Source of the DNA: Actinomycetota bacterium | Lineage (GTDB): Bacteria; Actinomycetota; Acidimicrobiia; Acidimicrobiales; Ilumatobacteraceae | DNA: 6,701 nucleotides | Assembly (NCBI GenBank): GCA_009703975.1 | Contig: WLFB01000071.1 | Span: 1 to 6,701 of the forward strand | Reading direction: 5' to 3' | Part shown: one piece after another, positions 1 to 5,209 of the stretch | Layout: each line of letters opens with the position of its first letter | How positions within the stretch are numbered: position 1 is the first letter of the stretch | Notes under the pieces: generated by a model | Seen by the model: only the letters and a program-made list of their open reading frames with translations | Databases searched by the model: none | Told to the model about the DNA's origin: nothing | Made by a program: the position numbers and the translations under genes

Positions 1-1
1 A

Positions 2-112
2 CCAAATATTGAGTCGATGCCACAGGGTGCAACACCGATTTTTACGGACAGTTGGGGCACAATTTTTGATTTAGGCGCATGTCGCGACGACATTAATTTT
101 TATTGGCCATAG
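2..112 (+). CDS. C-terminal end of an upstream protein (partial)
   Basis: Reading from base 2, the frame stays open for 36 codons and ends in TAG at 110-112. The visible tail includes the segments SMPQGATPIF and DSWGTIFDLG and ends in NFYWP, a mix of residues that looks protein-like rather than random. The other two forward frames close at once or by about base 72. The stop lies 15 nt before the ATG of the glycosyltransferase, so the gene could be the preceding member of the same cluster. I do not recognise the family from so short a tail. The open frame could also be chance, since 36 codons is not long. Confidence 0.42.
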   Translation, partial: PNIESMPQGATPIFTDSWGTIFDLGACRDDINFYWP

Positions 113-118
113 TAAAAT
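113..118 (+). promoter_or_regulatory. Candidate -10 element (TAAAAT) before the GT2 gene
   Basis: TAAAAT matches the TANNNT form of an actinobacterial -10 hexamer and ends 9 nt before the ATG at 128. A start about 7 nt downstream would give an mRNA with a leader of only 2-3 nt, which fits the lack of any Shine-Dalgarno sequence. No good -35 lies at the usual distance: an ACGACA at 87-92 is about 20 nt away. This is a weak to moderate call. Confidence 0.35.
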
Positions 119-127
119 GAAATACTC

Positions 128-859
128 ATGAAAATCGGTATTTTGATCGTCGCTTATAACGCACAAGAGACATTGGCGAAAGTTCTTGATCGAATTCCAC
201 TTGAGTTCGCAAAGCAAATTGACTCGATCTTGGTGTGCGACGATGCCAGCACTGATGACACGCACAATGTTGGTTTGCAATATCAAAGCAACTCGCAACT
301 TCCGTTAACGATCGTGCGCCACGAAATCAATCTTGGTTACGGTGGTAATCAAAAAACTGGCTACCAGTGGGCGCTTGAGAAAAACCTTGACATAGTTGTA
401 TTGCTCCACGGCGATGGTCAGTATGCGCCAGAGTATCTTCCGCAAATGGTCGCGCCGATTGTCGCTGGCCACGCGGATGTTGTCTTTGGTTCTCGGATGA
501 TCACCCAAGGTGGTGCACGCCAAGGCGGGATGCCGCTCTACAAGTTTGTCGGCAACAAGATTTTGACGACATTACAAAATCGTCTGGCAAATGTTTCGCT
601 AACCGAATGGCACAGCGGATACCGCGCCTACAGTGTTGCTGCTTTGCGCAAAGTCAACTTCTTAAAAAACTCAGATTATTTCGATTTTGATTCACAAATC
701 ATCTTGCAAATGATCGGTGCGCGACAGAAAATCGTCGAAATTGAAATACCTACTTTTTATGGCGACGAGATCTCGCGGGTCAACGGAATCAAATACGGAT
801 TAAAGATATTGATCCACACACTCAAATTTAGGTTGTCCTCAAACAAGAGTTACTTCTAA
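128..859 (+). CDS. GT2 family glycosyltransferase, polyprenyl-phosphate sugar synthase-like
   Basis: The 243-residue product is a GT-A fold glycosyltransferase of family 2. Visible landmarks are VAYNA at 8-12 in the first nucleotide-binding strand, CDDASTD at 37-43 (the acidic pair that contacts the nucleotide), HGDGQY at 94-99 in place of the DXD metal site, GSRM at 121-124, HSGYRAY at 162-168 and DFDSQ at 186-190. HGDGQ and SGYRAY are typical of the branch related to dolichol/polyprenyl-phosphate mannose or glucose synthases. These move a sugar from an NDP donor to a lipid phosphate, or to an acceptor, at the inner face of the membrane. No membrane segment is present, so the enzyme should be soluble or peripheral. 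The ATG at 128 begins directly at the first beta-strand, so the start is convincing. It is followed 8 nt later by the YdcF-like gene. Donor and acceptor cannot be read from the sequence. Confidence 0.9.
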   Translation: MKIGILIVAYNAQETLAKVLDRIPLEFAKQIDSILVCDDASTDDTHNVGLQYQSNSQLPLTIVRHEINLGYGGNQKTGYQWALEKNLDIVVLLHGDGQYAPEYLPQMVAPIVAGHADVVFGSRMITQGGARQGGMPLYKFVGNKILTTLQNRLANVSLTEWHSGYRAYSVAALRKVNFLKNSDYFDFDSQIILQMIGARQKIVEIEIPTFYGDEISRVNGIKYGLKILIHTLKFRLSSNKSYF

Positions 860-867
860 CCCAAGCG

Positions 868-1608
868 ATGCGAGCTTTAATTGATCCGCTTTGGCTACTA
901 ATAGTCGTCTTAGTGGCTGCAATTTTCGTGAAATCTAAGAATCCAAAGTTCAATCGAGTTGTCAAACTGCTCGCGCGCATCAGCATCGCATCACTAGTTT
1001 TTCTCTCGACGAGCTTTGCGACTTCAATTTTTGATTCGTTATTGAATACTGAGCAAACAGTTAAATCAGATTGGTCTCCTGAGTTTATTTCCGTCTTGGG
1101 CGGTGGTTACGAAGTTGGCACAACACCACCTGAAGACTTCTTGGGCACAGAAAGTATTCGCCGAGTAAACGCCGCTTCGGTCTTATGGCGAAAATACCCA
1201 CGAGCGATGGTGGTATTTTCTGGTCAAGAACCTGGGACCGAGGGTGAACGCCCACCAACTAGGCACGGTGAGTTAGCAGCCGAGCGTGCTGTTTCGCTCG
1301 GGCTAGCTGAAAGCCGAATAATTATCGAATCAACTTCGTTCAATACGCAAGGTCACGCTATTCAAGCCAAGACCTTAACTGGCATCAAATCAGATACGCC
1401 AATTGCTATTGTCACGTCAAACTTTCATCTACGCCGATCACTTCGCGAATTTCAACGGTACTTTTCAGATGTTTCTTCGTTTGGTACAGAAGATCAAGTT
1501 TTTGGTTTTTCACTGTTTAGTTTTGTTCCATTCACTTCAAGCCTCGACGACAATACATATCGAATCAAAGAGTTTGTCGGCATCATCGTCTATCAATTAA
1601 CAAGTTAG
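868..1608 (+). CDS. YdcF/SanA-like DUF218 membrane-anchored protein
   Basis: The product has 246 residues. Two hydrophobic stretches at about 7-22 and 34-55 form an N-terminal membrane anchor. A DUF218 domain follows, with VLGGG at 76-80, SGQ at 118-120, ESTSFNTQGHA at 154-164, VTSNFHLRRS at 182-191 and a closing helix around 233-244. DUF218 proteins (YdcF, SanA, ElyC) have a Rossmann-like fold. Some act in envelope assembly or lipid-carrier metabolism, but the biochemical role of most is unknown. The usual TxENA motif reads TQGHA here, so a normally conserved acidic residue is missing. The gene starts 8 nt after the glycosyltransferase stop, which suggests one transcript and a shared envelope-polysaccharide task. 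Family assignment is firm; function is inferred from neighbours. Confidence 0.88.
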   Translation: MRALIDPLWLLIVVLVAAIFVKSKNPKFNRVVKLLARISIASLVFLSTSFATSIFDSLLNTEQTVKSDWSPEFISVLGGGYEVGTTPPEDFLGTESIRRVNAASVLWRKYPRAMVVFSGQEPGTEGERPPTRHGELAAERAVSLGLAESRIIIESTSFNTQGHAIQAKTLTGIKSDTPIAIVTSNFHLRRSLREFQRYFSDVSSFGTEDQVFGFSLFSFVPFTSSLDDNTYRIKEFVGIIVYQLTS

Positions 1609-1623
1609 CCACCAAAGTAAGAT
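1597..1623 (+). promoter_or_regulatory. Possible internal promoter before the membrane-protein gene
   Basis: TTAACA at 1597-1602 resembles a -35 box (5 of 6 to TTGACA). TAAGAT at 1618-1623 has the TANNNT pattern of a -10 box, 15 nt further on and 8 nt before the ATG at 1632. The spacer is short. If used, it would give a nearly leaderless transcript that starts after the YdcF-like gene. The genes could equally be one operon with no promoter here. Confidence 0.3.
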
Positions 1624-1631
1624 TTGGTCTG

Positions 1632-2822
1632 ATGACAAATAAGCAAACGGTTGTTAAAAACTGGTGGTTTATTGCGACAGGTTTTGTTTACACCCTTCTG
1701 ATTTTTGCGCGAGATTGGAAAGCGATTGATCGCATCGGCGCTGACACTGGCTACACATATGTTCCAGACGCAGTAAGAGAAAATTTGTGGGTGGTGTTTA
1801 AACCATTCCCAGAATATTTTGAAATTTCCGGTCGCGCCGCGGCAGAAATTGTTGCTCTCTTTCCAATTAGATACCACGCCATTGCGTCTTCAACTGTTGT
1901 TAACTTAATTTGGGTTGCTCTCGGATTGTTTATCTATGCGATGGTCTTTCAAGAGTCCAAAAACCAAGTCTTATCTTCTCTTTCAGGACTCGTGTTAATC
2001 GTTACTCCGCACGCCAATGAAAGCTCTATTGGAAACATCGGAATGATTAAATTTCCTCTGACCGCAGCAGTCGCAATCGCTTTTTGTTCTAGTCGCGCGA
2101 TTTCTAAATACCCAAAATTGATTGCAATAGTCGCATTGGTAGCAGGCCTAAGTCAACCGATTCTTTTCGTAACCACTCTGCCTCTGCTCTGGCTAACGAA
2201 GTCGCCCGACCGCGAACTGCGCCGCAAAGTTTTAAGCCTGTTAATGGTTGTTTATGGAACTTTTGTTATTCAAGTATTGAAAGTTGGTTTAAGTACTGCA
2301 ATCCAAGGTCGAAGCGGATCAAGCGTTAAGTCGCTATGGCCCGGCATGGGTTTATTTTGGTACTCGGGGATATTTTTTCCGACACTTTTCGCATTGTTCG
2401 TTGTCGCTGTAAACTCGGTTAAACCTATTCGGAACACAAAATTTAGTCAGATTCGATATTTTCTTTGCGCTTCTACGATTGCTCTAGCTGTTTTATGTTT
2501 CATCTTGGGTGGTATCGCTGATCGCTATTTTGTTGCACCGATGACTCTTGCGTGGATCACCGGAATTCTATTTCTGGTCGATTTTGTGGATATTTTCAAA
2601 AAGATAAAAATATTGATGATTGCAACTGCGTTTATATTCGCAATAGTTCCAGTTGTTCATTGGTTTGAGGCTGGCTGGTTTTTAACTTCGGGGCCAACTT
2701 GGACATCTGAAGTAGATCGAGCTACAGAATTTTGTCGTGATCACCCAGACTCTGAAGTTGAGTTGCTCGTAAGCCCTTGGGGTTATTCTGAGACGTACTG
2801 CTGGCAGGTTGTAAAAAAATAA
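1632..2822 (+). CDS. Multi-pass integral membrane protein, unknown family (GT-C-like layout)
   Basis: The 396-residue product has about ten hydrophobic segments, at roughly 11-26, 88-106, 114-127, 141-152, 162-178, 198-216, 248-262, 276-293, 303-320 and 326-343. It ends in a soluble tail of about 50 residues. A long first loop (27-87) between the first two helices carries several acidic residues, including D38 and D46. This layout recalls lipid-linked sugar transferases of the GT-C type, but I see no diagnostic motif and do not recognise a named family. The tail contains Cys368 and Cys390, which could pair if it faces outside. The ATG lies 23 nt after the DUF218 gene. A lipid-sugar donor made by the GT2 enzyme would be a natural substrate, but this is inference from position only. 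The gene ends 8 nt before the convergent tRNA-Arg. Confidence 0.8.
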   Translation: MTNKQTVVKNWWFIATGFVYTLLIFARDWKAIDRIGADTGYTYVPDAVRENLWVVFKPFPEYFEISGRAAAEIVALFPIRYHAIASSTVVNLIWVALGLFIYAMVFQESKNQVLSSLSGLVLIVTPHANESSIGNIGMIKFPLTAAVAIAFCSSRAISKYPKLIAIVALVAGLSQPILFVTTLPLLWLTKSPDRELRRKVLSLLMVVYGTFVIQVLKVGLSTAIQGRSGSSVKSLWPGMGLFWYSGIFFPTLFALFVVAVNSVKPIRNTKFSQIRYFLCASTIALAVLCFILGGIADRYFVAPMTLAWITGILFLVDFVDIFKKIKILMIATAFIFAIVPVVHWFEAGWFLTSGPTWTSEVDRATEFCRDHPDSEVELLVSPWGYSETYCWQVVKK

Positions 2823-2830
2823 ATTGTGTT

Positions 2831-2906
2831 TGGCGCGCTCGGACGGACTTGAACCGCCAACCTTCTGATCCGTAATCAGATGCTCTATCCATTAAGCTAC
2901 GAGCGC
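2831..2906 (-). tRNA. tRNA-Arg (anticodon ACG)
   Basis: The reverse strand folds into a full 76-nt cloverleaf. The acceptor stem GCGCTCG pairs with CGAGCGC, the discriminator is G, and CCA is encoded (2833-2831). The anticodon stem TCTGA/TCAGA encloses the loop TTACGGA, giving anticodon ACG at 2873-2871. The T stem GGCGG/CCGTC has one G-U pair around TTCAAGT. A34 is expected to become inosine through TadA, so that the tRNA reads CGU, CGC and CGA. The gene lies 25 nt downstream of the transglycosylase stop on the same strand, with its 3' end facing the convergent membrane-protein gene. Confidence 0.97.
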
Positions 2907-2931
2907 AAATTTCAACCCAAATCCTACTGCC

Positions 2932-3561
2932 TTAAGGTCTCCATGAGCTTGTCCACCATGGTTTCCATGATTTACCGTTTCGCTTAAACAGCGTAAAAGC
3001 CGCAAGCGTGTTTAACCGCGCATCCAAAAGTTGTGACGATTCGGTTATTCCAAGATCAACAAGCCACGCTTTATGTACCGAGTAGTACATCTGAAACAAT
3101 CCGAAACAGCAATTGTTTGTGCCGCCAATGACAGTTGGGATCAAGTTGCTCTCGCGTTGAGCGACAAATAGCGCATTTTCTTCATACTCGTCTGGCCAGA
3201 TCTCGCGAATTATCGCGATCACTTCGTTTCGCTTGGTAGTCGTTTTTGGCACGACAATCGTTGACGGGCTGACACTAGAAGTTGCAATAGTCGTAGTGCT
3301 GGTCGTGGTGCTGGTAGTCGTGCTAGTAGTAGCCGGCACATCAGAAATGCAGATCTGGTCACCGATCATAATTTTTGTAGAAGTTCTCGCTCTATTTAGT
3401 GAAAGAACTTTTCTTAACGAGATATCAAAGCGCGCTGCAATTCGAGTCCATGAGTCATTTGCTTTAGCCACATGAAACGAACTACAAGTAGCAGCACGCA
3501 CTGATGACGGCAAAAAAATATTTGCAGACAACACTGAGCACAGTGTGCAGAACAAAACCAA
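2932..3561 (-). CDS. Secreted LysM domain lytic transglycosylase (SLT/lysozyme-like)
   Basis: The product has 209 residues. A hydrophobic signal-like segment (about 2-20) ends near VRAA (21-24). A LysM peptidoglycan-binding domain follows at about 27-73, then a Thr/Ser/Val/Pro linker at 76-109. The C-terminal lysozyme-like domain at about 112-209 has RESN at 136-139 with Glu137 as likely catalytic acid, NCCFGLFQ at 150-157, and a KPWW near the end. This is the soluble lytic transglycosylase type that cuts the MurNAc-GlcNAc bond outside the membrane. The CC before GLFQ suggests an actinobacterial subfamily. The start is uncertain. TTG at 3561 sits 1 nt after the tRNA-Ser CCA with no ribosome site. 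TTG at codon 3 and GTG at codon 10 are alternatives. None gives a basic n-region, so the signal peptide is atypical. Confidence 0.85.
   Translation of the reverse strand: MVLFCTLCSVLSANIFLPSSVRAATCSSFHVAKANDSWTRIAARFDISLRKVLSLNRARTSTKIMIGDQICISDVPATTSTTTSTTTSTTTIATSSVSPSTIVVPKTTTKRNEVIAIIREIWPDEYEENALFVAQRESNLIPTVIGGTNNCCFGLFQMYYSVHKAWLVDLGITESSQLLDARLNTLAAFTLFKRNGKSWKPWWTSSWRP
3290..3334 (-). repeat. 12-bp tandem repeat encoding the STTT linker
   Basis: Three imperfect 12-bp units lie in a row on the + strand: GTCGTAGTGCTG at 3290-3301, GTCGTGGTGCTG at 3302-3313 and GTAGTCGTGCTA at 3314-3325. A 9-bp partial unit follows at 3326-3334. Read on the - strand they encode repeats of Ser-Thr-Thr-Thr in the flexible linker between the LysM and catalytic domains. 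Slippage in such a repeat would change linker length in steps of four residues without breaking the frame. Confidence 0.75.
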
Positions 3562-3562
3562 T

Positions 3563-3653
3563 TGGCGGAGAGGGTGGGATTTGAACCCACGGTCCGGTTT
3601 ACCCGGACAACGCCTTAGCAGGGCGCCCCATTCGGCCGCTCTGGCACCTCTCC
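3563..3653 (-). tRNA. tRNA-Ser (anticodon GCT)
   Basis: The reverse strand gives a 91-nt class II tRNA. The acceptor GGAGAGG pairs with CCTCTCC, the discriminator is G, and CCA is encoded (3565-3563). The anticodon stem GCGCC/GGCGT holds a loop with anticodon GCT at 3619-3617, which reads AGC and AGU. The long variable arm GTCCGG/CCGGAC is characteristic of serine tRNAs. The T stem GTGGG/CCCAC encloses TTCAAAT. The transglycosylase frame opens 1 nt after the CCA, so processing of the tRNA 3' end would also set the 5' end of that message if they share a transcript. Confidence 0.97.
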
Positions 3654-3659
3654 AAGATT

Positions 3660-3691
3660 ATTTAACAAGCGAACCCTCAGTGTACGGTCAA
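3660..3691 (-). promoter_or_regulatory. Possible promoter for tRNA-Ser(GCU) and the transglycosylase gene
   Basis: In the gap between the two serine tRNAs, the - strand carries TTGACC (3691-3686), close to a -35 consensus, and TTAAAT (3665-3660) just before the tRNA-Ser(GCU) 5' end at 3653. The 20-nt spacer is longer than usual, so the call is weak. If real, it would drive this tRNA and the transglycosylase separately from pheA. Confidence 0.3.
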
Positions 3692-3707
3692 ATTAACTTG
3701 TAATTGT

Positions 3708-3795
3708 TGGCGGAACGGGAGGGATTCGAACCCCCGGGCCTTTTACAGCCGTCCGCTTTCAAGGCGGATGCGTTTGTCCACTCTGCCACCGTTCC
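3708..3795 (-). tRNA. tRNA-Ser (anticodon TGA)
   Basis: The reverse strand gives an 88-nt class II tRNA. The acceptor GGAACGG pairs with CCGTTCC, the discriminator is G, and CCA is encoded (3710-3708). The anticodon stem TCCGC/GCGGA encloses the loop CTTGAAA with anticodon TGA at 3761-3759, which reads UCA and other UCN codons by wobble. A variable arm of the serine type and a T stem GGGGG/CCCTC around TTCGAAT complete it. It begins 11 nt after the pheA stop with no terminator between, so it may be cut out of a pheA transcript. Confidence 0.97.
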
Positions 3796-3806
3796 GCTGG
3801 TAGACG

Positions 3807-4790
3807 CTATCTCGTAATGCGACTTCTTAGTTCTGTCATCCAATCGTCAGCTTCGCGCCATCTATTGTCGGCGTGCTCGCGTGCAGTGTGCGCGTGTTCG
3901 CCACTTGCTGGGTATGAGCCAAGAAATTTAACATCGCCTTGCTTGGCGTGAAGATCACGTAGCGCATCTGCCATTAACTCATCTTGAATATGGCCGTCTG
4001 CATACATAATAAAACAATAATCTCCGAGGCCTCCACGCTTCGTTGGTCGAGAAAGTAGTACGGATAAATTGATCCGTCGCGCAGCAAACTCTTGCAAAAT
4101 TGAAATCAAACTTCCTGGTTCGTCAGCACGCTGAAATACGACAATCGCGGTTTTATCATGACCAGTTGCTTGTGGCACCGTGTTTTTACCAACCAGCACG
4201 AAGCGAGTTTGGTTTCCCTGATGATCAGCAATATCAGTTGCGATAACTTCAAGACCATAAACTTTGGCAGCATTTCGCGGAGCAATAGCCGCGAGATTTT
4301 CAGAAGTGTTTGCGGCAACTAATTGCGCAGCTTCGGCAGTTGAGTTTGTCGCCCGAACATCAAGTTTTGGAAACTGCTTGCGTAAATAATTGTGACATTG
4401 TGCAGTAGCCACAGGAATCGACATAACACCAGCCACATCCGAAAGCGCCACGCCTTTGCGGGCAACCAAACAATGCTCAATGTCTAAAACTATTTCTCGT
4501 TGAATTAATAGATTGTGATCAAACACGAGTGCATCTTGAGTGAAATTGACCGTTCCTTCGATTGAATTCTCAATCGGCACAAAACCTTGGTCAACTTCTC
4601 CTGACTCGACGGCGTCTAAAACATCAGGCACCGTTCGGTAAGCAGAGAGATCGCACGAAGCCAGATCAGACTGGGTTAGCAAGGCCTGCTCAGTGAAGGT
4701 TCCAACTGGACCGAAATATCCGATTCGCTTTGTCTGATTTTTCGTCACAACCCTAAGGCTACGTTGCGCGGAATTGCGGATCATGATCAT
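3807..4790 (-). CDS. pheA: Prephenate dehydratase with ACT regulatory domain
   Basis: PheA converts prephenate to phenylpyruvate, with loss of water and CO2, in phenylalanine synthesis in the cytosol. The catalytic domain starts at about residue 22 with IGYFGPVGTFTE, carries VPIENSIEG at 71-79, and contains the catalytic TRF at 195-197 in GNQTRF. An ACT domain follows at about 213-290. There is no chorismate mutase domain, so this is the stand-alone form. In the ACT domain GAL reads GSL (226-228) and ESRP reads LSRP (246-249), so the Glu that normally helps bind the Phe inhibitor is Leu. The longest frame has 327 residues, starting at ATG 4790 just after a stop codon. A GTG at 4748 gives 313 residues, closer to the domain edge, and has a TAGCCT 7 nt upstream. 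That start may well be the true one. tRNA-Ser(UGA) follows 11 nt after the stop. Confidence 0.94.
   Translation of the reverse strand: MIMIRNSAQRSLRVVTKNQTKRIGYFGPVGTFTEQALLTQSDLASCDLSAYRTVPDVLDAVESGEVDQGFVPIENSIEGTVNFTQDALVFDHNLLIQREIVLDIEHCLVARKGVALSDVAGVMSIPVATAQCHNYLRKQFPKLDVRATNSTAEAAQLVAANTSENLAAIAPRNAAKVYGLEVIATDIADHQGNQTRFVLVGKNTVPQATGHDKTAIVVFQRADEPGSLISILQEFAARRINLSVLLSRPTKRGGLGDYCFIMYADGHIQDELMADALRDLHAKQGDVKFLGSYPASGEHAHTAREHADNRWREADDWMTELRSRITR
4756..4761 (-). promoter_or_regulatory. Candidate -10 (TAGCCT) for a leaderless pheA start at GTG 4748
   Basis: On the - strand TAGCCT (4761-4756) is followed by 7 nt and then GTG at 4748-4746, which is in frame with pheA. The same hexamer stands 6 nt before the ATG of the divergent gene. 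This spacing suits a transcript that begins at the start codon. No good -35 is seen. The call supports the 313-residue form of PheA. Confidence 0.38.
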
Positions 4791-4821
4791 TTAACGAGAC
4801 AATTATTTGATCTTCTGTTTA

Positions 4822-4849
4822 TTGAGTTAGCCGTGATCAGCACTAGCCT
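4822..4849 (+). promoter_or_regulatory. Promoter of the DUF4177-DUF2510 gene, probably leaderless
   Basis: TTGAGT at 4822-4827 (-35 like) and TAGCCT at 4844-4849 (-10 like, TANNNT) are separated by 16 nt. The -10 ends 6 nt before the ATG at 4856, so transcription would begin at or next to the start codon. No Shine-Dalgarno sequence is present. It faces away from pheA within a 65-nt intergenic gap. Confidence 0.5.
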
Positions 4850-4855
4850 GTTTTT

Positions 4856-5203
4856 ATGTTTGAGTACGCCGCATTTAACCCATACAACTCGAGTCCCGAA
4901 GCACTTGCGGGCGAACTAACGAAGAAATCTGCCGAGGGCTGGGAAGTTGTTTCAATAGTTCCGACCACTGATGGTCGTTACTGTGCATTTTTGCGAAAAA
5001 CCATTAATAGCACCAACAGTTCAACTGTTTCGCCTAACACGACTGCAAACACATCTAGCTCAAGCAACACAAACAGCGAAGTTCCTGCGGCATGGTATGC
5101 CGATCCTTCCAATCGGTTTGAATTGCGTTATTGGAACGGCAAAGAATGGACAGAACACGTTGCAAAATCAGGTCAGCAATTTACTGATCCGCCAGTTGCT
5201 TAA
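4856..5203 (+). CDS. Small DUF4177-DUF2510 protein
   Basis: The 115-residue product has three parts. Residues 2-48 (FEYAAFNP, then EGWEVVSIVP and AFLRK) resemble the DUF4177 fold, a small domain of unknown role. Residues 50-77 form a Ser/Thr/Asn-rich linker. Residues 79-102 are a DUF2510 motif with AWYADPS, RYWNGKEWTEHV and its conserved Trp residues. DUF2510 is common in actinobacteria, often at the edge of membrane proteins, but here there is no signal peptide or membrane helix, so the protein should be cytosolic. It starts at a likely leaderless ATG. Its stop is followed 6 nt later by the large NamH-like gene, so the two are probably co-transcribed. The molecular function is unknown. It may bind or regulate its neighbour, but nothing in the sequence shows this. 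Confidence 0.85.
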   Translation: MFEYAAFNPYNSSPEALAGELTKKSAEGWEVVSIVPTTDGRYCAFLRKTINSTNSSTVSPNTTANTSSSSNTNSEVPAAWYADPSNRFELRYWNGKEWTEHVAKSGQQFTDPPVA

Positions 5204-5209
5204 ATAAAT

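Noticed and set aside
71..298. Open frame of 75 codons on the - strand
   Set aside because: It overlaps the start of the well-supported glycosyltransferase and has no recognisable domain.
305..523. Open frame of 72 codons on the - strand
   Set aside because: It lies entirely inside the glycosyltransferase core motifs and is an antisense shadow.
1605..1877. Open frame of 90 codons on the - strand
   Set aside because: It is antisense to the first part of the membrane-protein gene and has no similarity or start context.
2815..2832. Rho-independent terminator between the membrane-protein gene and tRNA-Arg
   Set aside because: There is an A-run at the gene end but no hairpin before a T-run on either strand.
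3290..3334. Short tandem repeat considered as a CRISPR-like or intergenic repeat array
   Set aside because: Units are 12 bp with no spacers and lie inside a coding linker.
3233..3475. Open frame of 80 codons on the + strand with a Val-rich stretch
   Set aside because: The hydrophobic stretch is the antisense reading of the STTT repeat in the transglycosylase, not a membrane helix of a real gene.
3563..3653. Extension of the transglycosylase frame through tRNA-Ser(GCU)
   Set aside because: The frame is open, but it holds no ATG, GTG or TTG start codon and the stretch is a complete tRNA.
3563..3795. Two serine tRNAs taken as a recent duplication or attachment-site copy
   Set aside because: Their anticodons, stems and variable arms differ, so they are ordinary isoacceptors; no integrase or partial tRNA copy is seen.
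4971..5207. Second forward frame inside the DUF4177-DUF2510 gene
   Set aside because: The other frame carries clear DUF2510 motifs and a promoter; this one has none.
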